Shown here: piece after piece, positions 1-8,248 of the stretch
How the letters are laid out: every line of letters begins with the position of its first letter
Numbering within the stretch: position 1 is the first letter of the stretch
Source: JALOOE01 sp964423545
GTDB lineage: Bacteria > Chloroflexota > Anaerolineae > CG2-30-64-16
Length of the DNA: 9,359 nt
Direction of reading: 5' to 3'
NCBI GenBank assembly: GCA_964423545.1
Contig: CAYRFV010000231.1
Span: 1 to 9,359 of the forward strand
The notes under the pieces: model-generated
Seen by the model: only the letters and a program-made list of their open reading frames with translations
Told to the model about the DNA's origin: nothing
Databases searched by the model: none
Made by a program: the position numbers and the translations under genes

Positions 1-54
1 CACGCCACACTTATTGTCAACTCAATACCAACCGATTACTTGACCGACGTTCTA

Positions 55-84
55 GGTCCTGCACCGACGCATCGGTGCAGGACC
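55..84 (-). terminator. Hairpin at the 3' end of the nuclease gene (probable terminator)
   Basis: A perfect 13-bp inverted repeat (55-67 with 72-84) encloses a 4-nt loop and lies 23 bases beyond the nuclease stop codon. Its position suggests transcript termination or 3'-end protection. On the minus strand the hairpin is not followed by a run of T, so it is not a textbook intrinsic terminator. Because the stem is perfect it could act in both directions if a convergent gene lies to the left of the window. Confidence 0.6.
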
Positions 85-107
85 ATCCCGCTTCACAGAT
101 CTTCGGT

Positions 108-3100
108 CTACTTGAACTTGAAGTTGGCGGCGTGCTTCGTGCCATCGATCAGCATGACGATCAGCCGCCGGCAGGCGCCTGCCCATGCCTTTTCCGTCTT
201 CCACACATAGCTGTACTGGCCACTGCTGGGATCGTATGCCAGGCTGCTGGAGCCGGCAGTGCCAGCCTCGGCGGCGTCATCCTGCAGCGCCCCTGTATCG
301 CACGCGATCCGGAGGGAGATCGGATAGCCGGTGGCCAGGACGTTCAACCCCTTGTCCCCGCCGAGGCTGAACTTCACCGGGATGGGTCTGCCGGCCTTTA
401 CGCCGTTGAACGCGGGCAGATTATCCACCGGCGGGAAGAATCCTGCCCACTTGAACGTCACGATGTGCACCGCGCTGTTCGTGCCCGCACCGCCGTCCTT
501 GTCGATGACCGTAACGCTGATCGTGTAGGACCCGAACGTTGCGTAGGTATGCGCGGGCCCGGTGCAGACGGCGCCGGAAACCGTTCCGGGCGCCACACCG
601 GAACCATCTCCGTAGTCGACGGTGCAGGTGAAAGGCGCGTCTCCGACGCCCGGATCGCTGAACGTAGCACTGGCGGTGACCGGCTGCCCTTCCGTGGACG
701 GCTCAGGCGAGACGATAGGCGCATTCACCACCGGCGCGACGTTGACCACGTCGATGGTTGCCGCGTCCACGGCCGAGAGACCCCCTGGGTCGGTCGCCTT
801 CACCTTCACGATGTGGCTGCCTGGGCCATCGAGAGCGGCTGCCGAGAACGTTGCGCTCTGTCCGGAGGTTTCGAAGGTTCCATCATTGTCGAGATCCCAG
901 GCGTAGGTCAGCAGATCGCCGTTCGGATCGCTGCCGGTCGCGTTCACCACGACTGAGCCGCCCTCGTTGGCGCTGTACGGCCCGCCCGCATCCACGGTCG
1001 GCGGCGCGTTCAGGTTCAGATCGATGACGATCGGATCGTGGTCGGAGGTGCGATAGGGGCTCGGTTCGTAGAGCGGCAGAGTGTCAGATTCCTCCTCGAA
1101 GGCCGCTTCCCCCGAATCGCGCACGTCGTCGTTGTAGTCGAAGAGCGGCGCCTCATCGGCGTTGATATGCCACTCCGTTACGCCGACCACCTGGGGACGC
1201 AGGCTGGAGTTGGCGAGGGCGTGATCGAGATACCCGAGCTGACCGTCGAAGACATAGCTGTAGGCGCCGTCTCCGCCGTAGCTGCGCACCAGATCGGTAT
1301 ACCCGGCGTCGACCAAGGCGACGATGGGATCTTCCCTGGCATACGAGTTCAGGTCACCGATGATCAGCATGTCGGGGTCGCCGCTGCCGGTCGGATCGGT
1401 GGCGAGCCAGTCGGCCAGAGCCTGGGCCGCCAGGGTGCGGGTGCCGTTGCAGTTGCCTTGCCCGGTGGTAACGTCGTCATCGCCAGCGCCGCAGGAGGAG
1501 CCTTTGCTCTTGAAGTGATTCACCACCACAGTGAAGCGTGCGGCAGTGGCAGACGCCTCGAAGGTCTGGGCAACGGCCGGACGGTTGCGAGTGTCGATGA
1601 AGCGCGGATCGATGCTGCTGTCGAGGACGGCGTAGGCGCCGATTGGGGCGACTTTGCTGGTTCGATAGATCAGACCCACGCGGATGGCATCGGCGCCGAT
1701 GACGCCGGTGTCGACGTAGGCGTAGCCCGGCAGATTGGCCACAATATCGGCCAGCGGCTCGACGCCGGGGGTGTTCTCCAACTCGACCAGGCCCACGATA
1801 TCGGCGTTCAATGCGGTCAAGGCGGCGAGCAGTTTGGTGCGCTGCCGGTCCAATTCCCGGGCGCTGTCGGCTCCGCGACAGTCGAGCACACCGGAGGGCG
1901 AGCAGACGCCCACGTCGTTCGATGCGGTGGTGTCGATCGTCAGGAAGTAATTGAGCACGTTGAAGCTGGCCACCCTCAGGCTGCCGCCGGTGCTGGGCGC
2001 AGCCGGCCGTGGGTTGGTCGGGGTGAAGGCATAGGAGAAGGTCTCTGTCACCGGCCGGATGCGCCAGGCGTCGGTGCCGGTCTGTCCGGCAAACGACCAG
2101 TGCAGGACGCCGGTCAGGTTGGTGATGGTGTCACCCCCGCGGAAGAAGTTGCTGGTGCTCAAGCCAGGCACTGGGTGGTAGTAGGCCGTATTAGGAGAGT
2201 CCACCGGACGGTTCTGGCGGTTGTCAGTATCGTCGAGAATGATCGTGCGGCTGGCCAGATCGATCTCGTGGTGGGTCAGGCCGGCCGCGCTGGGCGCGTT
2301 GGCATCGGTGAAGGTGCGCGGGCGACCGCCTTCCGTCAAGATCAGTTGGCCGTAGCGAGCCAACTCGAAGTATTCGCTTACCGACAGGGTGTCTGGGAAG
2401 GTCACCAGCATGCCCTCGAACGCCTCGAAGTAGGCGTTGTTCGCGGCCGTGGCGGTTGCCAGGTCGCTGCTGGCCACGCCGGGCGCCGGCAGCTCGACGG
2501 TTGCCGGCGTTGGGAGCGGGTTGCCTGAGCTGAGAACGCTGACGCTGGCCAGGGTGCTGGCCGTCAGCTGGCTCATGCCAAAGAACTCGCTGCTGGCCCC
2601 TGTGACGCGCACCTTGTCCCCCACGGTCACAGCTTGCGGGCAGCTGCTGCAGAAGACAAAGATGCCCTCGGAGGTGGCCGGGTCGGCGTCGGCATCGGCA
2701 TCTTCCTCTTGGATGAAGAAGCCACGCAGCTGTCCGTTGCCCTGGGTCTGGTAGTCACCGACCACAATCGCCTCGACCGTGAAGACGCCGGCGGCGGCGG
2801 TGTCGCCGCTGCCCTGAATCGCGTGGATCGGGGTGATTGCGGTGGCGGCGCCGGTGGTGAAGCTGAAACTGGTGGCGCCCGTCAAGGTGTCGGGAGCGCC
2901 GTCGTTGTCGGTCACGCCGGCCGCGCTGATCACGATCGCGCAGACCGTGTTCGCCGGCAGGTCGCCGGCCGGGTCGATCGTCACGCCGGTGACATCGCTG
3001 GCGGCGCCGTTTGCGGCCACCTGATTGCCGGCAGGGCATTGCACGGTGATCGCGCCGGCGGCCACATCCACGCTTTCGCTGAAGGTGATGCTGATGTTTC

Positions 3101-4334
3101 CGCTCACGGGTACGTTCGTCGCGCCGTTCGCCGGAGAGGTTGCACTCACCGTCGGGGCGGCGTCGCCGGCCGTGCCGGCAGTGGGCGTGTTGGCTGCGCC
3201 CAGGTTGAAGTCGCTGATGACCCAGTCACCGGCAGTATCGGTATCGACGCCATCGGTCACTCTGCGCGCGCCGGCCGGGAAGAACGTGCCGTCCGGGCCG
3301 ACCACCGGGGCGCCGAAGAAGAAGGTGCTGGCTGTTGCGTCGGTGATCCCGAGCGCGTCCAGCACGGTCTCGCCGCCGACGACGCTGCCGCCGCTCAGAC
3401 TGGCGGTCTGAACCAGGGCCACGGTCGCGCTGCTGTTTTCCAGGCTGTTGGTGGCGATATTGACGTTCGGCGTAACCCCGTAGACCGACTGCAAGCTCGA
3501 GGTCGTGCCGATCAGGTAGAAGCCGTTCAAGCCAAGTTGGTCTGTTGCCGCGAAATCATGGCGGAAGTCGATCGTGCCGAGGCTGACGCCGTTGTTGGAC
3601 TCGACATAAATCAGGCTCAGGCCGGCGAGCGATGCGCCCGGCTCGCCATAGAGCTCGATATACTCGACATCGGTGCCGGTGGTGCTGGCCAGCACCTCGT
3701 TGATCACGGTGGGCTGGGCGGGCGCGCTGCAGTTGGCCGTGTGATTGCCGAGACTGGCAACAGTGTCTGTGGCGAAGCCATCCCACTCGAGGCTCGGATC
3801 GAACGTGTTGCTGCCGTCGGCGTCTCCGACGCAGACTTCGGCCTTGCGGCGCAAGGTATTATCCGCCGTGCTGGTCAGGCCAGTTCCCCATTCGCTGCCG
3901 GGATCCAAGCCTACCTGCCCGATGGCGTCGATGATGACCGCACCCTTGCGAAGCACAACGGCATCATCGCCGTTGAACCATCCCGCACCGTTGGTTTGGT
4001 CGGCTTGGGCCAGTATGCTCGCATTGGCTGATGCTTGTGCGAGCACGTACACATCACCCGCAGCCACCGAGCCGGTCAGATTGATGGTCAACCCGGCGGT
4101 GGCGCTGCCATTGAAGAACATTTGCACACTGTAGCCACCGGCCGCCAGGTCGATGGTGGCGCCAGTGCCATTGTAGATCTCGAGGGCTTTGTTGTTGCTG
4201 GTGCCCTCGATGTATTCCGAAAAGAACAACTCGGTGGGAACCGCAGCCAGGGTCGGCGGGACGAATGCCCCCAGGCTGCACAGCAGCATCGCACTGAGCA
4301 CAAGATTCAGAAGCCGAATTCGTCCGGAATGCAT
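108..4334 (-). CDS. Secreted multidomain ExeM/NucH-family extracellular endonuclease
   Basis: The gene encodes 1408 aa. The ATG at 4334 was chosen over the longer in-frame start at 4430 because AGGAGG lies 6 nt upstream and a clean signal peptide follows (residues 1-31, cut near TLAA/VP). In order I see a lamin-tail domain (about 35-202), a second lamin-tail-like segment (208-390), a Big_5-type Ig-like domain (392-495), an OB-fold region with a CSSC pair (about 500-765), an endonuclease/exonuclease/phosphatase domain (785-1106), two PKD-like repeats (1111-1199 and 1200-1293) and a PxKF-type C-terminal module (1294-1408). Catalytic motifs present are FNVLN (791-795), VELEN (850-854), NHFKSKG (939-945), GDLNSY (993-998) and SDHDP (1097-1101), so the metal-dependent active site looks intact. 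Family members cut extracellular DNA. The end has no sortase motif or membrane anchor. The function is well supported; the exact substrate is inferred. Confidence 0.93.
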   Translation of the reverse strand: MHSGRIRLLNLVLSAMLLCSLGAFVPPTLAAVPTELFFSEYIEGTSNNKALEIYNGTGATIDLAAGGYSVQMFFNGSATAGLTINLTGSVAAGDVYVLAQASANASILAQADQTNGAGWFNGDDAVVLRKGAVIIDAIGQVGLDPGSEWGTGLTSTADNTLRRKAEVCVGDADGSNTFDPSLEWDGFATDTVASLGNHTANCSAPAQPTVINEVLASTTGTDVEYIELYGEPGASLAGLSLIYVESNNGVSLGTIDFRHDFAATDQLGLNGFYLIGTTSSLQSVYGVTPNVNIATNSLENSSATVALVQTASLSGGSVVGGETVLDALGITDATASTFFFGAPVVGPDGTFFPAGARRVTDGVDTDTAGDWVISDFNLGAANTPTAGTAGDAAPTVSATSPANGATNVPVSGNISITFSESVDVAAGAITVQCPAGNQVAANGAASDVTGVTIDPAGDLPANTVCAIVISAAGVTDNDGAPDTLTGATSFSFTTGAATAITPIHAIQGSGDTAAAGVFTVEAIVVGDYQTQGNGQLRGFFIQEEDADADADPATSEGIFVFCSSCPQAVTVGDKVRVTGASSEFFGMSQLTASTLASVSVLSSGNPLPTPATVELPAPGVASSDLATATAANNAYFEAFEGMLVTFPDTLSVSEYFELARYGQLILTEGGRPRTFTDANAPSAAGLTHHEIDLASRTIILDDTDNRQNRPVDSPNTAYYHPVPGLSTSNFFRGGDTITNLTGVLHWSFAGQTGTDAWRIRPVTETFSYAFTPTNPRPAAPSTGGSLRVASFNVLNYFLTIDTTASNDVGVCSPSGVLDCRGADSARELDRQRTKLLAALTALNADIVGLVELENTPGVEPLADIVANLPGYAYVDTGVIGADAIRVGLIYRTSKVAPIGAYAVLDSSIDPRFIDTRNRPAVAQTFEASATAARFTVVVNHFKSKGSSCGAGDDDVTTGQGNCNGTRTLAAQALADWLATDPTGSGDPDMLIIGDLNSYAREDPIVALVDAGYTDLVRSYGGDGAYSYVFDGQLGYLDHALANSSLRPQVVGVTEWHINADEAPLFDYNDDVRDSGEAAFEEESDTLPLYEPSPYRTSDHDPIVIDLNLNAPPTVDAGGPYSANEGGSVVVNATGSDPNGDLLTYAWDLDNDGTFETSGQSATFSAAALDGPGSHIVKVKATDPGGLSAVDAATIDVVNVAPVVNAPIVSPEPSTEGQPVTASATFSDPGVGDAPFTCTVDYGDGSGVAPGTVSGAVCTGPAHTYATFGSYTISVTVIDKDGGAGTNSAVHIVTFKWAGFFPPVDNLPAFNGVKAGRPIPVKFSLGGDKGLNVLATGYPISLRIACDTGALQDDAAEAGTAGSSSLAYDPSSGQYSYVWKTEKAWAGACRRLIVMLIDGTKHAANFKFK

Positions 4335-4340
4335 GGGATT

Positions 4341-4346
4341 CCTCCT
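4341..4346 (-). promoter_or_regulatory. Ribosome-binding site of the nuclease gene
   Basis: A perfect AGGAGG on the minus strand sits 6 nt before the ATG at 4334. It decides the start: the in-frame start 96 bases further upstream would read through this site and through the GC palindrome, and would place a charged, Arg-rich stretch before the signal peptide. Confidence 0.85.
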
Positions 4347-4376
4347 TGAGCAAGAGATGTCATTTCGATTGCGCCC

Positions 4377-4398
4377 GGCGCTCCGGCGCCGGAGCGCC
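4377..4398. repeat. 22-bp perfect GC palindrome upstream of the nuclease gene
   Basis: The half-site GGCGCTCCGGC is followed immediately by its exact reverse complement. As RNA it would fold into a 9-bp stem with a GCGC loop. It lies 42 bp upstream of the nuclease ATG and 77 bp past the kinase stop. It could be a second terminator-like hairpin after the operon, a 5'-UTR structure of the nuclease mRNA, or a binding site. The same 8-mer GCGCCCGG flanks it at 4371-4378 and 4394-4401. No T run follows on the minus strand. Confidence 0.55.
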
Positions 4399-4448
4399 CG
4401 GTGCCGGATGTGACTGTCAGGCCGGATCATCCGCTGGTGGGCCGGTGT

Positions 4449-4471
4449 GGCGGCGAGTCAGGCGCGCCGCC
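4449..4471 (-). terminator. Hairpin directly after the kinase stop codon
   Basis: A 7-bp GGCGGCG/CGCCGCC stem with a 9-nt loop starts 4 nt after the TAG stop of the kinase gene. It is placed like a terminator or 3'-end stabiliser of the three-gene operon. No T tract follows, so its efficiency as an intrinsic terminator is uncertain. Confidence 0.45.
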
Positions 4472-4475
4472 TTGT

Positions 4476-6236
4476 CTACTGCGTCCAGAATCGTTCCAGA
4501 TTACTGCCTCCGACGAACTCTCGCAGGATGGAGTTGTCGGGGATCGGGTCGATCGGGATCGGCTCGAACCACTTCAGGAAGGCCAACAACCGTTTGGCCT
4601 CGATGTGCCCCGACCTGCCCGGCTCGATCTGCAGCAGGAGCGGTTCAGCCAGTGGCTTGAGCGCCGATAGCTCGTAGGCCAGTGCCGAGTTGAACATGAC
4701 GTCGGCGTTCTCCTGGTAGGGAAAGATGAATTCTCGTTCACCCCTATGGACGCTTTCCCAACGCGCGATGGTGTTCGCAGCCGAGTAGCCGCGCGTCCGG
4801 GCGTCGCGCACGATCCGCCGCAGCAGGCGAACATCGGTCGTCGGAACCCGGTTGTAACGGTCGATGTTGATCTGCGTCAGCGCTGATACGTAGAGCCGGA
4901 AGATCCGTTCCGGCGGGATGCTCGGAACCAGCCGCGGGTTCAGCCCATGGATGCCCTCGACCAGGAGGATCTGCTCGGGACCCAAGCGGACCACCGGCCC
5001 GACCTCCCGTTGTCCGCTCACGAAGTTGAACCTCGGCAGTGTGACCTCCTCGCCGGACATCAACTGAAGCAGGTGCCGGTTGAACAACTCCAGGTCGAGC
5101 GCCTCTAGCACCTCGAAGTTGAAGTTGCCATCCTTGTCGCGCGGCGTGTGCTCGCGATCCACGAAGTAGCTGTCCATCTCGATCGCTATCGGGCGAATCC
5201 CGTTGGCCAGCAGTTGCACGGCCAGCCGCCGCGAGAAGGTGGTCTTGCCCGACGAGGAGGGTCCTGCCATTAGCACCAGACGCACCCGGTCGCGACGCTG
5301 GGCGATCTCGGTTGCCAGTTGACCGATGCGCTGAGCGTGAAGCGCCTCGGCCACCAAGATGATCTCCTCGGTGCGTCCCGCCTGAATCGCAGCGTCGAGA
5401 GAGCCGACATCGCCGATGCCGAGCACCTGGAGAGTATGGCCATACTCGCGGAAGACGTCCATCAGCTTGGGGTAGTCGACCACCGGTTCGAGCTCAAGGC
5501 TGGCGCGCGGCGGAAAGCGCAGGATGAAACCGGGTGGATAGGGGTGCAGCGCAAAGTGCTTCAGATAGCTGGTCGATGGCGTCATGTAGCCATGATAATA
5601 GTCGCGCACCCCACGCAGCGTATAGAGCACCAGATAATCTTTGCGCCTGTGAGTCAGCAGCCGCACGATCTCGTCATCGCCGCGCTGGCGGAACAGCGCA
5701 ACCGCCTCGGCCAACGGCACACGTTCCTTACCGATGCGTTCGCCGGACGCGACGATCTCGCGCATCCGCGCTTCAATGGCCGCGAGCTCTTCATCCGTGA
5801 AGGGGGGATGATTCTCCACCTGGCAGAAGTAGCCGCCGAAGGTGACCGAATGGTCGACACGCAGTTGCGCCGTGGGAAAAAGCTCCCTGGTCGCGACGAC
5901 CAGGAGAAAGGTGAGCGAGCGCCGGTAGATGCGGCTGCCGTCGCGATCGTCCATGCCGAGGGGCGTCACCTCGACATCCTTCTCGATATGGTAGGTGAGC
6001 TCGCGCAGCTCATCGTCGATCAGCGCGGCGACGATCGGCGAGGGCCACGGCCGCTCCGCGCCCGCGGCGTCGATGTAGGCCTCCAGGGGCGTCCAGACGG
6101 GCGCTTCGAAGATGCGGCCGTCGGCGAGCTTCACCTGGGCCGTGGTGCGCGGCTGGGCGGGGCGAACGAGGTCAGCTGGCGCGGCGGATTGGGTCACGAT
6201 GAGCGCTCCGGATTCCTGAAACTGGCTGGTCAACAT
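4476..6236 (-). CDS. TGS-domain uridine kinase/phosphoribulokinase-family nucleoside kinase
   Basis: The protein has 586 aa. Residues about 31-95 resemble a TGS domain, and about 120-200 resemble the second additional (editing-like) domain of threonyl-tRNA synthetase. The C-terminal half (about 318-560) is a PRK/uridine-kinase P-loop domain with Walker A GPSSSGKTT (325-333), DSYF (355-358), and a Walker B-like strand ending VEGIHGLNP (426-434). This order is typical of the long bacterial nucleoside kinases of about 550 aa, which phosphorylate a nucleoside or related sugar in the cytoplasm. The precise substrate cannot be read from sequence. The editing-like part has HS at 129-130 but not the full HxxxH motif, so tRNA editing is unlikely. 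The gene follows the hydrolase by 21 bp. The ATG at 6236 has only a distant AAGG; an in-frame GTG at 6197 has GGAG 8 nt upstream and may be the true start (573 aa). Confidence 0.9.
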   Translation of the reverse strand: MLTSQFQESGALIVTQSAAPADLVRPAQPRTTAQVKLADGRIFEAPVWTPLEAYIDAAGAERPWPSPIVAALIDDELRELTYHIEKDVEVTPLGMDDRDGSRIYRRSLTFLLVVATRELFPTAQLRVDHSVTFGGYFCQVENHPPFTDEELAAIEARMREIVASGERIGKERVPLAEAVALFRQRGDDEIVRLLTHRRKDYLVLYTLRGVRDYYHGYMTPSTSYLKHFALHPYPPGFILRFPPRASLELEPVVDYPKLMDVFREYGHTLQVLGIGDVGSLDAAIQAGRTEEIILVAEALHAQRIGQLATEIAQRRDRVRLVLMAGPSSSGKTTFSRRLAVQLLANGIRPIAIEMDSYFVDREHTPRDKDGNFNFEVLEALDLELFNRHLLQLMSGEEVTLPRFNFVSGQREVGPVVRLGPEQILLVEGIHGLNPRLVPSIPPERIFRLYVSALTQINIDRYNRVPTTDVRLLRRIVRDARTRGYSAANTIARWESVHRGEREFIFPYQENADVMFNSALAYELSALKPLAEPLLLQIEPGRSGHIEAKRLLAFLKWFEPIPIDPIPDNSILREFVGGSNLERFWTQ

Positions 6237-6257
6237 CGGTGGGAATTGCCTTGATCA

Positions 6258-7454
6258 TCAGTGCTCGGCGGCACCGCCATTGATATACCGAAACAACCTG
6301 GGTATCCGACCCTGACTCTCTTCACTGCCCGCCACCGGCTCATACGGCTCAGGCGTGCCGTCGCCACCCGGCCTGCGCCCGCGCTTCTGACAGCGCTCGA
6401 TCGGCTTCAAGTAGTGCTCATTCAGCATGTGCCCCCAAGCGCCGCGACGCTCGTAGCGCGGTCCGTCGATGCGGATGCCCCACTGCCGCGGCCGCGGCGC
6501 CAACATGCCGAGCCGCGCCACGATGTCGTTCTCGTTGCCGAAGCTTTCGATCCACGGCAAGGGACGCCCCTCCGCCGTGCGGGCGATGGTCGTCATGGTG
6601 CTGGCGCAGTTGGCAAAGCAGTAGACCTCCAACTTCGCCAGCTCGGTCTCGGTCAACCGATCGAAATCGTGGAGATCGATCGGCTCCTGATCCGGATAGA
6701 CGAACTCCGGCGGCGCATAGCGCATGGCTTCAGCGAACAGGCCGCGCGCCGCCGATTCCATAGCAGCGGGACGGCGGAACAACGCGGCGAGGAGCCGCAA
6801 TACGACCGACATGATGATCGTCCCCTGGGAATGACAGATCACAACCACGCGCTGTTTGTGTGCACTCTTCAGCGCGTCGTAGATCGGCGGAAACGCTTTG
6901 GTCGCCGGCTCGACGATGCGATACCATTCCTTGCCCAGCGCACATTCGAACAGATCGATCCACAGCGAGTCGGTCGAGTTCTGGATCATCGTCAGGGGGC
7001 GATGGAAGAGGTAAGCCAGGTAAGCCGAGTTGATCTGCGCCACCGAATCGTTGGTCATGATGCCGTTGATGAAGAACCAGGCTTCCTCCGGGAACGTCGT
7101 ATAGCTGCCGTTGTGGTCGGGTCGCTGCAGGATCACGGTGGGTTGCCAGAACCAGCCGTTCAGGAAGGGCGGACCGAAGCCCGGCGGTGTGCGCGGGATG
7201 GAGGGAACCCAGGTGTTGGCCAGGTACTTGGCAGTGCGGCCTGGCCGCCACAGGTCGATGATCCCGAATTCGGAGTAGCGATGGTGCGGCGGCAGCCATG
7301 TCCACGGCAGCCCGAAGATCGAGGACGCGAACAGAGGCGGGCGAATGCGGAGCGCATCCAAAGCGATTCCGAGAAGGGTGTCCCACCCCCGGCGCGCCTG
7401 GAGCGGTTGCCCCGGCTGATCGCTGACCGTCATGTCTTCCGAAGGGTTCATCAT
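6258..7454 (-). CDS. Alpha/beta-hydrolase-fold protein, function unknown
   Basis: The protein has 398 aa. The start is set at the tandem ATG-ATG at 7454 because GGAG lies 5 nt upstream; a GTG at 7514 would overlap the preceding gene by 20 nt and lacks a good ribosome-binding site. A nucleophile-elbow-like strand VVVICHSQGT (residues 203-212) gives Ser209. Asp310 in GNEND and His342 in AWGHM are placed as the other triad members, and NGIMTND (130-136) may form the oxyanion hole. This is a serine-hydrolase (esterase/lipase-like) arrangement with the first Gly of GxSxG replaced by Cys. I see no signal peptide or clear membrane helix, but the stretch around 39-55 is rich in Pro and Trp. The last 45 residues are polar and low in complexity. 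It is the middle gene of a probable operon. The fold call is fairly secure; the substrate is unknown. Confidence 0.8.
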   Translation of the reverse strand: MMNPSEDMTVSDQPGQPLQARRGWDTLLGIALDALRIRPPLFASSIFGLPWTWLPPHHRYSEFGIIDLWRPGRTAKYLANTWVPSIPRTPPGFGPPFLNGWFWQPTVILQRPDHNGSYTTFPEEAWFFINGIMTNDSVAQINSAYLAYLFHRPLTMIQNSTDSLWIDLFECALGKEWYRIVEPATKAFPPIYDALKSAHKQRVVVICHSQGTIIMSVVLRLLAALFRRPAAMESAARGLFAEAMRYAPPEFVYPDQEPIDLHDFDRLTETELAKLEVYCFANCASTMTTIARTAEGRPLPWIESFGNENDIVARLGMLAPRPRQWGIRIDGPRYERRGAWGHMLNEHYLKPIERCQKRGRRPGGDGTPEPYEPVAGSEESQGRIPRLFRYINGGAAEH

Positions 7455-7494
7455 CGTGTCTCCGTCGCAGATGGATGGACGCTCCTGGCGCAGC

Positions 7495-8238
7495 TCAGGC
7501 ATTCGCCCGTGCACAGCCGATCACTCCTTCGTCGTACGTCATCGTCACGTGTTCTCCTGGCTGTAGCACCAGGAAATCGTCGGCCCAGTCGCCTTCCACC
7601 AGTCGCTTGATCAGCACCATGTCGCCGGCGATCCGGTCGAAGGCCCAGCCGCGCCGCGCTGCCTCAGCCTGCGCCCTGGCCTCAACCTCTCGCCCATCCC
7701 CTACGCCCATCTCGATGTATGCCGCGCGCTTGTAGTGCTTCTGCCAGCCGCCCATCACCTCCATCAGGTAATCGGCATTCTCCCTGCCGTACTTGGCGAC
7801 GTACTCCTCATAGGTTTTGTCGAGGCCGGTGACGCTGCCCGAGCCGAGCGAGAGCGCGCCGCCCTGGCCATCGCTGCGCTCGATGTAGTCGTGCGCGTAC
7901 CAGTAGGTGCCAGGAAAGTCGACGAACTGCTGCTGGTAGCTGGCACGGCTGCCGAGGAAAAGAGTGATGCAGTCGTGAGCGCGCGGGATGACGACCGGGA
8001 TGCTGCGCGCAGTCAACCCGGCGGTCGCCTGGCCGCACAGTCCGTACCCCATGACGATGAAGTCGTAGGGCGGCCCGGAAAGTGCATCGATGCGCGCCTG
8101 GAGTCGCGCCTGCAGGTCGTGCGGCTCATTGTGCAGCCCTTTGCGGAACAGCTCGATATCGACGATGTGACGCGACCGCGCTGCGGAAAGGTAGAGTGGC
8201 CGGGCAAGAACTTCGCAGGACAGACACATCAGATGCAT
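7495..8238 (-). CDS. DUF1638 domain-containing protein
   Basis: The protein has 247 aa. The ATG at 8238 is preferred over those at 8292 and 8331 because AGGAG lies 10 nt upstream and DUF1638 proteins typically begin just before the conserved CEVLARPLY-type strand (8-16 here). Further conserved-looking segments are GYGLCGQATAGL (64-75) and PRAHDCITLFLGSR (85-98). Cys5, Cys8, Cys68, His88, Asp89 and Cys90 could make a metal or cofactor site; this is inference. No signal peptide or membrane segment is present. The family has no firmly established biochemical role that I know of, and I recall members near corrinoid-dependent methyltransferase genes. It is the first gene of a probable operon, read divergently from the SAM-controlled metY gene. 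The family assignment is by recognition of these motifs. Confidence 0.85.
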   Translation of the reverse strand: MHLMCLSCEVLARPLYLSAARSRHIVDIELFRKGLHNEPHDLQARLQARIDALSGPPYDFIVMGYGLCGQATAGLTARSIPVVIPRAHDCITLFLGSRASYQQQFVDFPGTYWYAHDYIERSDGQGGALSLGSGSVTGLDKTYEEYVAKYGRENADYLMEVMGGWQKHYKRAAYIEMGVGDGREVEARAQAEAARRGWAFDRIAGDMVLIKRLVEGDWADDFLVLQPGEHVTMTYDEGVIGCARANA

Positions 8239-8248
8239 CTCGTTTGAG

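Noticed and set aside
1..54. Possible promoter or gene start at the left edge
   Set aside because: The AT-richer 54 bases contain no paired -35/-10 boxes with proper spacing and no coding evidence, so nothing could be called.
75..956. Plus-strand open frame of 293 codons opposite the nuclease 3' end
   Set aside because: It is antisense to the PKD/PxKF coding region, with no ribosome-binding site or protein motif, and its start falls inside the terminator-like hairpin.
2680..2720. Asp-Ala repeat in the nuclease (EEDADADADP) as a possible slippage or microsatellite tract
   Set aside because: This acidic wording is a regular feature of the ExeM-type OB-fold region as I know it, and the reading frame is intact.
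1038..4031. Long plus-strand open frames (1038-2528 and 2634-4031) opposite the nuclease
   Set aside because: They read Ala/Gly/Arg/Val-rich low-complexity protein with no recognisable motif, and lie entirely antisense to a clearly conserved multidomain gene in GC-rich DNA, where such frames arise by chance.
4335..4430. N-terminal extension of the nuclease to 4430
   Set aside because: It would place an Arg-rich stretch before the signal peptide and read through the palindrome, while AGGAGG is ideally spaced from the ATG at 4334.
5319..7610. Plus-strand open frames (5319-6254 and 6261-7610) opposite the kinase and hydrolase
   Set aside because: They are His/Arg/Asp-rich translations typical of antisense frames in GC-rich genes, with no family resemblance.
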